NCBI GenBank assembly: GCA_964600225.1
Contig: CAZRIT010000008.1
Location: 1-44,778 of the forward strand
Length of the DNA stretch: 44,778 bases
DNA from: CAZRIT01 sp964600225
GTDB taxonomy: Bacteria > Bacillota > Clostridia > Christensenellales > CAG-138
Reading direction: 5' to 3'
Positions 1 to 7,969 of this stretch are shown piece after piece. The notes under the pieces are model-generated. The model had not been told where the DNA came from and searched no databases. It saw only the letters and a list, made by a program, of their open reading frames with translations. The position numbers were made by a program, and so were the translations under genes. Position 1 is the stretch's first letter, and each line of letters starts with the position of its first letter.

Positions 1-679
1 TGTGCTTGGGCTCGCCCACCGACAGCCCGCCGATGCCGTAACCCGGGAAATCCATATCCGATAGCGTCTTTGCGCTCTCGATGCGCAAATCCCTGTACAT
101 GTTGCCCTGCACAATGCCAAACAGCGCCTGGTCGCGCCGCGTATGCGCTTTTTTGCAGCGCTCCGCCCAGCGGTGGGTGCGCAGCATGGCCGCGTACGCA
201 TAGGCATGCTCGCTCGGGTATGGCGCGCACTCGTCAAAACACATGGCTATATCCGCGCCGAGCGCTTGCTCAATCTCCATCACAAGCTCGGGCGTAAACA
301 GGTGGCGGCTGCCGTCGATGTGCGAGCGGAACGTGACGCCGTCCTCATGGATATCGTTGATGCCCGACAGGCTGAACACCTGAAACCCTCCGCTGTCGGT
401 GAGGATGGGACGGTCCCAGCGCATGAACGCATGCAGCCCGCCCGCCTCCTCCACGATACGGTGACCGGGCCTGAGGTACAGGTGGTAGGTGTTGGCTAAG
501 ATGAGGCGCGCGCCCGTATCGCGCACGTCCCGCGGCGTCATGGCCTTGACGGTCGCCTGCGTGCCGACGGGCATGTAGCAGGGCGTTTCCACATCACCGT
601 GCGGCGTATGCAGGATGCCCAGCCGCGCGCCCGACTGTCGGCAGGTTTTGGTATGTTCAAACGAAAATCGATCTGTCAT
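1..679 (-). CDS. tgt: queuine/preQ1 tRNA-guanine transglycosylase, 5' part only
   Basis: The enzyme swaps guanine-34 in GUN-anticodon tRNAs for the queuosine precursor preQ1. The gene runs off the left edge, so only about the first 226 of roughly 375 residues are present. The visible part carries the family signature TDSGGFQ, with the conserved active-site Asp at residue 95, and NTYHLYLRPG at about 63-72. The zinc site and the second catalytic Asp would lie outside the window. The start is the ATG at 679, preceded by GAGGA at 5 bases. The reading begins MTDRFSFEHTKT and aligns with the usual family start. It lies downstream of queA on the same strand, the usual queuosine pair. Its ribosome site sits just after a duplicated copy of the last queA codons. 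Confidence 0.95.
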   Translation of the reverse strand, partial: MTDRFSFEHTKTCRQSGARLGILHTPHGDVETPCYMPVGTQATVKAMTPRDVRDTGARLILANTYHLYLRPGHRIVEEAGGLHAFMRWDRPILTDSGGFQVFSLSGINDIHEDGVTFRSHIDGSRHLFTPELVMEIEQALGADIAMCFDECAPYPSEHAYAYAAMLRTHRWAERCKKAHTRRDQALFGIVQGNMYRDLRIESAKTLSDMDFPGYGIGGLSVGEPKH

Positions 680-684
680 ATTTC

Positions 685-786
685 CTCACAGTATCAGCAT
701 GGCGTCGGCCATGTGCATGGCAGGCGTAATCGGCAACGCCATGCCCTAGTCGTTTTCAGTTCACTCACAGTATCAGCATGGCGTCG
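685..786 (-). repeat. duplicated queA 3' end between queA and tgt
   Basis: A 23-base sequence is present twice in direct orientation, at 685-707 and 764-786. The copy at 764-786 encodes the true QueA C-terminus (DAMLIL, stop). The copy at 685-707 again encodes DAMLIL and a stop, and runs straight into the tgt ribosome site. The 56 bases between the copies could encode the start of an 18-residue peptide (742-686, minus) ending in the same residues. This suggests a local duplication at the queA-tgt junction. Confidence 0.8.
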
Positions 787-1790
787 CCGAAGCTGAAGAA
801 ACGGTAGCGCTCGTCGATGGCGTGTTGATACGCGCGCAGCGCTTCCTCGCGCCCCATGAGCGCGCTCACCAGCATCAGAAGCGTCGATTCGGGCAGGTGA
901 AAGTTGGTAATCAGCGCGTCCACGGCGCGGAAACGGTAGCCGGGCGTGATATAGATGCCCGTCATGCCCGCCGTGGGGCGCACAAGCCCCGTTTCGTCCG
1001 CGGCGCTCTCCAGCGTGCGGCAGGAGGTGGTGCCCACCGCCACGATGCGCCCGCTGCGGGCCCTGGCCGCATTGATGCGCGCCGCCGCCTGCTCGGTCAC
1101 CTCGATGTATTCCTCGTGCATGCGGTGATCCTCCACGTTCTGCTCCGATACGGGGCGGAACGTGCCCAGGCCCACATGCAGCAGCACATCCACCACATCG
1201 GTGCCGCCCGCGGCAATGCGCTGAAGCAACGCATCGGTAAAGTGCAGCCCCGCCGTGGGCGCGGCAGCGCTCCCGCGCTCGCGCGCATAGACGGTTTGGT
1301 ACCGCTCGCCGTCGTTGAGGCGCTCGGTGATATACGGCGGCAGCGGCATCTGCCCCGCACGATCCAGCACCTGCTCGAAGATCCCGTCGTAGAGGAGCTC
1401 CACCAGCTTGCCGCCCTCGGCCGCGGTGTCGCCCAGCACGCGCACGCTAAGTTCGTCCGTCACCGCGTACACGCGCCCTGCCGCCGCACGGCGCGCGGGC
1501 CTGGCAAGGCATTCCCAGGTATCGCCCGAGACGCGTTTAAGCAGCAAAAACTCCATCGTCCCGCCCGTATCGGCACGCTTGCCGTAGAGCCTCGCAGGGA
1601 TGACGCGGGTGGTGTTGCGCACCAGCACATCCGACGGGGTCAGGTACGACGGCAAATCGGAGAAGCTGCGGTCGGCAATCGACCCGTCCGCACGGTTGTA
1701 TACGAGCAATCTCGACTGCGCGCGCTTCCGTATGGGCGTCTGCGCAATCAGTTCATGCGGCAAATCGTAGTAAAAATCGCTGGTTCGCAA
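765..1790 (-). CDS. queA: S-adenosylmethionine:tRNA ribosyltransferase-isomerase QueA
   Basis: QueA transfers and isomerises the ribose of S-adenosylmethionine onto preQ1-tRNA, giving epoxyqueuosine; it is cytosolic. The protein is 341 residues, a normal length. It starts RTSDFYYDLPHELIAQTP and ends RYRFFSFGDAMLIL, both highly typical of the family. I place the start at the TTG at 1790, because AAGGG lies 9 bases upstream and family members begin M-K/R-T-S-D-F-Y. The TTG at 1796 would leave only 3 bases to that site. A strong sigma-A promoter lies directly upstream, and tgt follows on the same strand. Confidence 0.96.
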   Translation of the reverse strand: MRTSDFYYDLPHELIAQTPIRKRAQSRLLVYNRADGSIADRSFSDLPSYLTPSDVLVRNTTRVIPARLYGKRADTGGTMEFLLLKRVSGDTWECLARPARRAAAGRVYAVTDELSVRVLGDTAAEGGKLVELLYDGIFEQVLDRAGQMPLPPYITERLNDGERYQTVYARERGSAAAPTAGLHFTDALLQRIAAGGTDVVDVLLHVGLGTFRPVSEQNVEDHRMHEEYIEVTEQAAARINAARARSGRIVAVGTTSCRTLESAADETGLVRPTAGMTGIYITPGYRFRAVDALITNFHLPESTLLMLVSALMGREEALRAYQHAIDERYRFFSFGDAMLIL

Positions 1791-1825
1791 TGACAAATTC
1801 CCTTCACTGATGCAAATACGCTAGT

Positions 1826-1854
1826 ATTATAGAGGGTTTGCGGGGGAATTGCAA
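1826..1854 (-). promoter_or_regulatory. sigma-A promoter of queA-tgt
   Basis: Reading the minus strand, TTGCAA (1854-1849) and TATAAT (1831-1826) are separated by exactly 17 bases. The -10 box is about 35 bases ahead of the queA TTG start. The tkt promoter has the same two hexamers and the same spacing. Confidence 0.85.
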
Positions 1855-1979
1855 GCCGTGCCGCGCCATGGCCGCCGCCCATGCGGCCGATATCGTTCTT
1901 TTGCGGCAGAAAGCCGCATAGGATAGGCAAGGGTGAAACCAGAACTTGTTTGTATGCGAAACGCTACCGGGAGGATGGA

Positions 1980-2855
1980 ATGATGCGTATATGGGTTATT
2001 AAACGAAAGACGCTGCTCATTTTGGCAGTCATCGCGGCGATCATCATACTGTTAACGGCATTTTTGGTTGTGCGGTGCCAATCGGCCAACGCCGCATCAA
2101 CCGTGAGCGCCGCGGCCATTGAGGAATATGAGCTGAACGTGCTGGCGGGCAAAAAGCGCGAGCTGCCCGTCTATGCCGTGGCCAGGAGCGATCAGGCCGT
2201 GGCGCTGACCATCGACGCGGCCTGGGAGGACGACAAAACCGACTTCATCCTGGAAACGCTTCAAAAGCACGACGTCAAGGCGACGTTCTTTCTGTGTGGC
2301 GTATGGGTGGAGGCGTACCCCGATCAGGTCAAGGCCATCGCCGCAGCAGGGCACGAGATCGGCAACCATTCGCTTTCCCACCCGCACATGAACCGTCTGG
2401 ACGCCATCGGCGTGCAAAAGGAAATCAGCGACCTGGACGACAAGATCGAGGCGCTGACGGGCAAGCGCTGCACGCTGTTTCGCGCGCCGTACGGGGAGTA
2501 CAACGATACCGTCATCCGCGCCGTGCGGGACATCGGCTACGAGCCGATCCAATGGAACCTGGATACCATCGACTGGAAGCCCGAGCGCAGCGCCGATACC
2601 ATACTCAATGCGGTGCTGCCGGGGCTGACGGGCGGCAGCATCATCCTCTGCCACAACAACGGGTATCAAATTGAAAACTACCTGCCCGCGCTCATCGAGC
2701 AGACGCAGGAGAAGGGGTTTTCGTTTGTCACGGTATCGGAACTGCTGCTGACGGGCAGTACGACAATCGACGCCAACGGCGTGCAGCAGCCCGCCAAGGA
2801 AACGCCCGCGCCCACGCCTGCCCCCACGCCCAAGGCAACGCCCGCGGCGGCATAG
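1980..2855 (+). CDS. membrane-anchored polysaccharide deacetylase (NodB domain)
   Basis: This is a predicted metal-dependent de-N-acetylase of peptidoglycan or another N-acetylated glycan, held outside the membrane. It has 291 residues. One membrane segment spans about 11-31, followed by a NodB domain (about 70-260) and a Pro/Thr-rich tail (PAPTPAPTPK). Visible catalytic motifs are TIDAAWEDDKT with the metal or base Asp at 79, NHSLSHPHM with metal-binding His 130 and 134, RAPYGEYN at 168-175, and LCHNN with His 225. The start is the ATG at 1980, 5 bases after GGGAGG. An in-frame start at 1881 has no ribosome site. The family includes sporulation and cortex deacetylases, but I cannot assign the substrate. 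It stands alone between divergent queA and the end of rpoD. Confidence 0.9.
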   Translation: MMRIWVIKRKTLLILAVIAAIIILLTAFLVVRCQSANAASTVSAAAIEEYELNVLAGKKRELPVYAVARSDQAVALTIDAAWEDDKTDFILETLQKHDVKATFFLCGVWVEAYPDQVKAIAAAGHEIGNHSLSHPHMNRLDAIGVQKEISDLDDKIEALTGKRCTLFRAPYGEYNDTVIRAVRDIGYEPIQWNLDTIDWKPERSADTILNAVLPGLTGGSIILCHNNGYQIENYLPALIEQTQEKGFSFVTVSELLLTGSTTIDANGVQQPAKETPAPTPAPTPKATPAAA

Positions 2856-2910
2856 CGGCACCGTTACAGCGTTGTATCGCAAAGATTCCTCGTCGCTGCG
2901 CTTCTCGGAA

Positions 2911-2960
2911 TGACACGGGTGTGTGCTGCGCGCCTCGGAACGACAGACAAACCCGTGTCA
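2911..2960. repeat. 10-bp perfect inverted repeat in intergenic repeat region
   Basis: TGACACGGGT at 2911-2920 and its exact complement at 2951-2960 flank 30 bases. The surrounding 2880-2990 resembles the dispersed intergenic repeats (encoding HAEGRSRSI or ATRNL-like peptides when translated) common in Clostridia genomes. No gene is visible in 2856-3168. Confidence 0.6.
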
Positions 2961-2977
2961 TGCCAAGGTGCAGCCGA

Positions 2978-3126
2978 AGCATCCGCCCCGCCGCAGCGGA
3001 TGACACCAAAGCATATTGTCATGCAGAAGGCCGCAGCCGCAGCATCCGTCCCGCCGCAGCGGATGACACCAAAGCACATTGTCATGCAAAAGGCAGCAGC
3101 CGAAGCATCCGCCCCGCCGCAGCGGA
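2978..3126. repeat. 63-bp tandem repeat, about 2.4 copies
   Basis: Copy 1 is 2978-3040, copy 2 is 3041-3103, and a partial third copy of 23 bases is 3104-3126. Each begins AGCATCCG(C/T)CCCGCCGCAG. The two full copies differ at only a few positions. The 63-base unit is a multiple of three, but no ribosome site or plausible protein goes with it. It lies just beyond the rpoD terminator. Confidence 0.85.
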
Positions 3127-3130
3127 GCGT

Positions 3131-3157
3131 AAAAAGAGCCGCCATATGGCGGCCCTT
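3131..3157 (-). terminator. intrinsic terminator of the dgt-dnaG-rpoD operon
   Basis: A perfect 16-base palindrome (3138-3153, GCCGCCATATGGCGGC) is followed on the minus strand by CTCTTTTT. It begins about 12 bases beyond the rpoD stop codon. Confidence 0.85.
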
Positions 3158-3168
3158 TGTATGTGCGC

Positions 3169-4269
3169 TTATTCCAAAAAATCCTTCAGGCGCTTGCTGC
3201 GGCTGGGGTGGCGGAGCTTTCTGAGCGCCTTGGCCTCGATTTGGCGGATGCGCTCGCGCGTGACGTTGAACTCCTTGCCAACCTCCTCGAGCGTCCTGGC
3301 CTTGCCGTCGTCCAGCCCGTAGCGGAGCCTGAGCACCTTGGCCTCGCGCGGGGTGAGGGAGTCGAGCACGTCCATGAGCTGCTCCTTTAAAAGCGTCACC
3401 GCCACGGCCTCCGCGGGCGCGGGCGCGTCGTCGTCGGGGATAAAATCGCCCAGGTGGCTGTCGTCCTCCTCACCGATGGGCGTTTCCAGCGAGATCGGCT
3501 CCTGCGCAATCTTGATGATTTCGCGCACCTTATCCTCGCTGATGCCCATCTCGCGCGCAATCTCATCGGGCCGCGGATCGCGCCCGTATTCCTGCACAAG
3601 CTGGCGGCTGACGCGGATGAGCTTGTTGATGGTCTCCACCATGTGCACGGGGATGCGGATGGTGCGCGCCTGGTCGGCAATGGCGCGCGTGATAGCCTGG
3701 CGAATCCACCACGTTGCGTAGGTGGAGAACTTGTAGCCCTTGCGGTAGTCGAACTTTTCCACCGCCTTGATCAAGCCCAGGTTGCCCTCCTGGATCAGAT
3801 CCAGAAACAGCATGCCGCGGCCCACATAGCGCTTGGCGATGGAAACGACCAGCCTGAGGTTTGCCTCGGCCAGCTGCTGCTTGGCCTCCATGTCGCCATC
3901 GGCCATGCGCTGGGCGATTTCGACCTCCTCGTTGGCGCTCAGCAGCGATACCTTGCCGATCTCTTTGAGATACATGCGCACTGGATCGTCGATGTTGATG
4001 CCCTCGGCCGTGGTGAGCACCGCCTCGATCTCCGCGATTTCCTCGTTGATATCGGGCTGGATTTCGATTTCCTCCACCACGTCGATGTTCATGGCCTCGA
4101 TGTGATCGTAGACCTTTTCGATCTGCTCCTGATCGAGGTCCAGCTCCTCCAGCGCGTCCATGATCTCCTTATAGGTAAGCATGCCCTTGGTCTTGCCGTT
4201 TTCCAGCAAGTCCTTGATCTTTTGGGCACGCAGTTCCTTCTGTTCCTCTGTCCCCTTCGCTTTCGTCAT
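3169..4269 (-). CDS. rpoD: primary sigma factor RpoD (SigA)
   Basis: This is the housekeeping sigma subunit of RNA polymerase. It has 366 residues, typical of Firmicute SigA. Region 1.1 is N-terminal (KIKDLLENGKTKGMLTYKEI). Region 1.2 contains DDPVRMYLKEIG. Region 2 carries YATWWIRQAITRAIADQART, the -10 recognition and melting helix. Region 4.2 ends TRERIRQIEAKALRKLRHPS. I place the start at the ATG at 4269, whose bases overlap the dnaG stop as ATGA and which has GAGG just upstream. An upstream in-frame ATG at 4293 lies inside dnaG and has no ribosome site. It is the last gene of dgt-dnaG-rpoD, a standard Firmicute order. Confidence 0.97.
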   Translation of the reverse strand: MTKAKGTEEQKELRAQKIKDLLENGKTKGMLTYKEIMDALEELDLDQEQIEKVYDHIEAMNIDVVEEIEIQPDINEEIAEIEAVLTTAEGINIDDPVRMYLKEIGKVSLLSANEEVEIAQRMADGDMEAKQQLAEANLRLVVSIAKRYVGRGMLFLDLIQEGNLGLIKAVEKFDYRKGYKFSTYATWWIRQAITRAIADQARTIRIPVHMVETINKLIRVSRQLVQEYGRDPRPDEIAREMGISEDKVREIIKIAQEPISLETPIGEEDDSHLGDFIPDDDAPAPAEAVAVTLLKEQLMDVLDSLTPREAKVLRLRYGLDDGKARTLEEVGKEFNVTRERIRQIEAKALRKLRHPSRSKRLKDFLE

Positions 4270-6038
4270 ATCCCTCGCATCTCCCTGTTCCATTTTTGTA
4301 TTTGATCCAGCCGCCGCATCCGTTCCTCAGTATCCAGCCCGGGCTCGCCGAGCGATTGCGACAGCTCCTGTATCCGTTCGTTCAAATCGTACCTGCGCAT
4401 GCGGCGCAGGCAATCCTGTACCGTTCTGGTCGGGTCGGACAATGGCGTATCGTCCTTTAGCACCGCGCCCGCCGCCGCCGCGTCCGCGCGCTCCATGCCC
4501 GCAATGATGGCCGCGGCGTTGGGCTGCTGCCCATTGGCATACGCTTCCCGAATGGCGGCAAACATCGTGCGGTGGGCCTTGGATTGCAGCAGCGCCTCCG
4601 CCCCGTCCTTCACCGCCTGCTCGGCGGCGGATTTGTCCGTCAGCATGGCGGCCAAAAGTGCCGTTTCCGCCCGCATGCGTTCGGTTTCCGCCTTCGTACC
4701 CGTGTTTTCGTAATGTTTCCACGGCGCGTTCGTCCTATGCAACGCCTGTTTGGCAGTACCCGCCGAGCCGCCCTGCGCCTGCAGCGCTTCCACGGGATAG
4801 CCCGTGCGCTTGGCAAGCTGCCGATAGTAGCGTTCCTGCTCGATGGGCTGCAAGCCCGCGATAAAGCGGCAGGCTTCCATGGCAAACCGCTCGCGCTCAT
4901 TTTCGCGGTCAAGCGCATAGGCGCGCGCCATGCTTTCCAGCTTGAACGCGTTGAGGGTCAATGCCTCGTCCTTGAGGCGGTCGAACGCCTCGCGCCCGTG
5001 CGTTCGGATGAATTCATCGGGATCGAGCGCATCGGGAAACACGATCACTCGCACGCTTAACCCCTCGTTGGAAAGGATATCCAGCCCGCGTATGGTGGCG
5101 GCCTGTCCCGCGGCGTCGCCATCGTAGGCGATGTAGACGGTTTCCACATAGCGCTTGATCAGCCGCGCCTGCTGCACCGTCAGCGCCGTGCCGAGGCTGG
5201 CCACCACGTTGGTTACGCCCTGCTCGTACAGGCCGATGACGTCGGTATACCCCTCCACCATCACTAGATCCGTCGGCTTGCCGCCCTTTTGGAGGTTGAG
5301 GCCGTAGAGGTTGTTGCGCTTGTTGTAGATGGGCGTATCGCCCGTATTGATATACTTGGGCTTGGTATTGTCCAATACCCTTGCGCCAAAGCCCAGCACG
5401 CGGCCGCCGGTGCCGACGATAGGGAAAATCACGCGGTTGCGGTAGGCGTCGTAGACGGAATTCTTGGATTGGTTGAACACCAACAGCCCCGCGTCCAGCA
5501 GCTCCTGCTGCGTAAACCCCTTGTCGAACAGGTAGGTTTTGAGCGCGTTCCATTCGTTGGGCGCAAAGCCGATGCCAAAGCGCTTGACGGAATCCGACGT
5601 GATGCCGCGCTGCTTGAGGTAGGCCCGTCCCTCGCCCCCGAGTGCGCCCAAAAGCGTTTCCATAAAAAAGCGGGCCGACAGCTTGCACGCCTCGTACAGG
5701 CGCTCGCGGTAGGCGCGCGCGCGCTGCATCTCGGCGTCGTCCACCTCGTCGGGCATCTGCATGCCCGCACGCTCGGCCAGAAACCGCACCGCATCGCCAA
5801 ACGGCAACCGCTCCACATCCATCACAAACTGGATAACCGTGCCGCCCGCATGGCAGCCGAAGCAGTAGAACAGCTGCTTATCGGGCGATACGGAAAAAGA
5901 GGCCGTCTTTTCCCCGTGCATGGGGCAAAGCCCCCACAGCCGACGCCCCTTCGGTTTGAGTTCGACATACGAGGACACCACGGATACAATGTCGTTCCTG
6001 GCAATCAGCTCGTTGAGCCAGCTTTCCGAAAATGCCAT
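4266..6038 (-). CDS. dnaG: DNA primase DnaG
   Basis: DnaG makes the RNA primers for replication. It has 590 residues. The N-terminal CHC2 zinc finger is complete (C38, H41, C59, C62: CPMH...CFGC). The catalytic Toprim domain shows VEGYTDVIGLY and YDGDAAGQAA, the acidic metal-binding motifs. The C-terminal helicase-interacting domain is less conserved, as expected. GGAAAGGACGG precedes the ATG at 6038. It sits 50 bases after dgt and overlaps rpoD by four bases. Confidence 0.97.
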   Translation of the reverse strand: MAFSESWLNELIARNDIVSVVSSYVELKPKGRRLWGLCPMHGEKTASFSVSPDKQLFYCFGCHAGGTVIQFVMDVERLPFGDAVRFLAERAGMQMPDEVDDAEMQRARAYRERLYEACKLSARFFMETLLGALGGEGRAYLKQRGITSDSVKRFGIGFAPNEWNALKTYLFDKGFTQQELLDAGLLVFNQSKNSVYDAYRNRVIFPIVGTGGRVLGFGARVLDNTKPKYINTGDTPIYNKRNNLYGLNLQKGGKPTDLVMVEGYTDVIGLYEQGVTNVVASLGTALTVQQARLIKRYVETVYIAYDGDAAGQAATIRGLDILSNEGLSVRVIVFPDALDPDEFIRTHGREAFDRLKDEALTLNAFKLESMARAYALDRENERERFAMEACRFIAGLQPIEQERYYRQLAKRTGYPVEALQAQGGSAGTAKQALHRTNAPWKHYENTGTKAETERMRAETALLAAMLTDKSAAEQAVKDGAEALLQSKAHRTMFAAIREAYANGQQPNAAAIIAGMERADAAAAGAVLKDDTPLSDPTRTVQDCLRRMRRYDLNERIQELSQSLGEPGLDTEERMRRLDQIQKWNREMRGI

Positions 6039-6077
6039 CCGTCCGTCCTTTCCTTTGTCGTTTGCTACTCACCTTTA

Positions 6078-6084
6078 TTCGACA
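6078..6084 (-). promoter_or_regulatory. possible Spo0A box between dgt and dnaG
   Basis: TGTCGAA on the minus strand matches the Spo0A box consensus TGNCGAA. It lies in the 50-base gap immediately after the dgt stop, upstream of dnaG-rpoD. The 12-base context TTTGTCGAATAA recurs exactly at 35334-35345, upstream of a Spo0A-domain gene. A 7-mer alone is weak evidence. Confidence 0.35.
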
Positions 6085-6088
6085 AACT

Positions 6089-7123
6089 TCATCCGTTTCC
6101 TGCTTCCATCCAGGATTTGGGCACAAATAATCTTTCGTAATCGCGTATGGCATAGTTATCCGTCATGCAAGCGATGTAATCGGTCACGATGCGTTCCGCG
6201 CCATCCTCGCTAAGATGCATCAAAAAATCGTTGGGCAGTTGCTCAATGTGCGTAAGATAGTGGTTGAACAGTTCTTCAATTACGCGCTTGGCCTTCTCCT
6301 CCTCGCTCTTGGCGACGGGGTTTTTGTAGACATGCTCGAACATGAACGTGCGCAGCAGCTCAAACTGCTCGTACACGCTTTCCGACATCCTTAGCGCAGG
6401 CCGATCGTAGCTTTGCTCCACGATATCCCGTATCATGGTATCGATGCGGCGGCTGTGGCTGTGGCCCAGCACCGCAACGCAGCAAGCGGGCAGGTCGCTT
6501 TCCTTGAGCACGCCCGCGCGGATGGAATCGTCAATATCGTGGTTGATGTAGGCAATGCGGTCGGCAAACGATACGGCATACCCCTCCAATGTGCAGGGCG
6601 TGCCGCTGCGCTTGTGGTGCAATATGCCGTCGCGCACCTCGTAGGTCAGGTTCAGCCCCGCGCCGTCGTTTTCCAGCTTTTCCACCACGCGCAGGCTTTG
6701 CACATTGTGCACAAAGCCGCTCGGGTTGAGCCTGTCCAGCACATCCTCGCCCGAGTGCCCGAACGGCGTGTGCCCCAGGTCGTGCCCCATGGCGATGGCC
6801 TCGGTCAAATCCTCGTTGAGGCGCAGCGCGCGCGCAATGGTACGCGCAATCTGCGATACCTCCAGGGTATGCGTAAGCCTTGTGCGGTAATGATCGCCCT
6901 GCGGGGACAAAAACACCTGCGTTTTATGCTTGAGGCGGCGGAAGGATTTGCAGTGGATGATGCGGTCCCGATCGCGCACAAAATCGGTGCGGATGGGGCA
7001 CGGCTCCAGCGCCGCCGCACGCCCAAGGCTATTTTGGCTGAGCGTGGCATAGGGGGAAAGCGTTTCCGCCTGCAAGCGCTCGTAGTATGCGCGCGGGCAC
7101 TCCAAATCGGTCATATGCTCCAT
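6089..7123 (-). CDS. dgt: dGTPase-like HD-domain triphosphohydrolase
   Basis: This is a predicted deoxynucleotide triphosphohydrolase that cleaves dNTP to deoxynucleoside and triphosphate. It has 344 residues. The HD metal site is visible: H85 in RLTHTLEVSQ, H114-D115 in GHDLGHTPFGHSGE, and a later Asp in SFADRIAYINHD. The N-terminal RDRDRIIHCKSFRRLKHKTQV is diagnostic of the Dgt family. AAGGAAGG lies just ahead of the ATG at 7123. It heads the dgt-dnaG-rpoD operon, an order seen in many Clostridia. The substrate may be broader than dGTP. Confidence 0.92.
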   Translation of the reverse strand: MEHMTDLECPRAYYERLQAETLSPYATLSQNSLGRAAALEPCPIRTDFVRDRDRIIHCKSFRRLKHKTQVFLSPQGDHYRTRLTHTLEVSQIARTIARALRLNEDLTEAIAMGHDLGHTPFGHSGEDVLDRLNPSGFVHNVQSLRVVEKLENDGAGLNLTYEVRDGILHHKRSGTPCTLEGYAVSFADRIAYINHDIDDSIRAGVLKESDLPACCVAVLGHSHSRRIDTMIRDIVEQSYDRPALRMSESVYEQFELLRTFMFEHVYKNPVAKSEEEKAKRVIEELFNHYLTHIEQLPNDFLMHLSEDGAERIVTDYIACMTDNYAIRDYERLFVPKSWMEAGNG

Positions 7124-7221
7124 CGTAGCCCTTCCTTTTCCATTCTTCCGTACAATTGTTCAATACGCCGTAGCGGCGCATTTTCCTTTTTTTCGCATCT
7201 TTTTTGTTGCAAACAAAACAA

Positions 7222-7464
7222 CCCGTCCGCAAACACGGACGGGCCCGAACTTCCAAAGAAGCCCCTGGGATTGTCAAGGGGCCGCGCCCCTTGACTTACA
7301 TTCCGGCTTTGGCGGCTTTGCCGCCGAAACGGATCGCCCCATGTGGGCGGTTTCCCCGTGCGTTTTGCCGCCCGCGCCTGCAAGGCGCAGACAAAACGCG
7401 GTTGATCCGTCAAAAACAACGTTTTTGACGGACAGCGGCCCGTCCGCAAACACGGACGGGCCGC
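7222..7464. repeat. array of perfect hairpins with a duplicated terminator-like stem
   Basis: This gap of about 350 bases between dgt and the next gene holds no protein. It contains CCCGTCCG/CGGACGGG hairpins with identical 22-base cores at 7222-7243 and 7438-7460. It also has a 10-bp perfect stem at 7273-7295 (GTCAAGGGGC) and an 11-bp perfect stem at 7407-7431 (CCGTCAAAAAC). A looser GCGTTTTG/CAAAACGC pair lies between. On the minus strand the hairpin at 7222-7243 is followed by TTGTTTTGTTTG and can work as a terminator for the upstream zinc-ribbon gene. Confidence 0.8.
7433..7464 (-). terminator. hairpin downstream of the zinc-ribbon gene
   Basis: The arms AGCGGCCCGTCCG and CGGACGGGCCGCT form a 13-bp perfect stem starting 14 bases after the stop codon at 7478. 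No strong T-run follows directly. The AAAAAC/GTTTTT hairpin comes next, so termination may be shared with the distal copy at 7222-7243. Confidence 0.55.
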
Positions 7465-7477
7465 TGAAACATACGGG

Positions 7478-7900
7478 TTACTCCTCGGCGTCCTTGCAGT
7501 CGCAGCCGCAGCCGCATTCGCAGGTGGAAATATCCAGCTCGATGGCTTCGTTGCAGTTGGGGCAGATGAGCCCGTCCTCGTTATCGATCATGTCGGCGTC
7601 AAAATAGACCGTCTCGCCGCAGTGCGGGCAGTCGATTTCAACAAAATCGTCCTCGTCGAACGCATCGTCGTCGCATTCGCAGCAATCGCAATCCTGCTCG
7701 ATCTGCTCCACTTCGTCGTACAGATCGTCCACGCAATCGGACAGATCGTCGATCACCTCGTCCTGCTCCTCGAGCTGCTCGGCGATGGCGCCGAGTACCT
7801 CAATGATGCCCTTCATCAATTTGCCGTTGGGATCCTTATCGATCTCCAGTCCGTCGGCCAAGCCGTCCAGATAGGCTACTTTTTCAGAAATATAGCTCAT
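7478..7900 (-). CDS. CD1247-type N-terminal domain and zinc-ribbon protein
   Basis: The 140-residue protein begins MSYISEKVAYLDGLADGLEI, which matches the N-terminal domain I know from Clostridia annotations as CD1247-like. A predicted helical segment (EQLEEQDEVIDDLSDCVDDL) is followed by a very acidic Cys-rich linker (DCDCCECDDD). A zinc ribbon with two CPxC pairs (CPHCGETVYFD, CPNCNEAI) comes next, then a Cys-rich tail (CECGCGCDCK). Function is unknown; metal binding is likely from the Cys pattern. The start is the ATG at 7900, 8 bases after AGGAG. An ATG at 7906 is only 2 bases from that site. It is a single gene with hairpins downstream. Confidence 0.8.
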   Translation of the reverse strand: MSYISEKVAYLDGLADGLEIDKDPNGKLMKGIIEVLGAIAEQLEEQDEVIDDLSDCVDDLYDEVEQIEQDCDCCECDDDAFDEDDFVEIDCPHCGETVYFDADMIDNEDGLICPNCNEAIELDISTCECGCGCDCKDAEE

Positions 7901-7969
7901 GGTCATTTCTCCTTTTTCTGCTGTGTTGTTCCACGCAAATAGTATGTGCCGATTCGGCCGCTATCAGCC

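Noticed and set aside
2978..3126. CRISPR array
   Set aside because: The 63-bp units are contiguous with no unique spacers, and no cas genes are nearby.
2908..3224. Overlapping small ORFs in the repeat region downstream of the deacetylase gene
   Set aside because: They are translations of the 63-bp repeat in several frames, without ribosome sites.
4270..4293. Upstream ATG of rpoD at 4293
   Set aside because: It lies inside dnaG without a ribosome site; the ATG at 4269 has GAGG upstream and an ATGA overlap.
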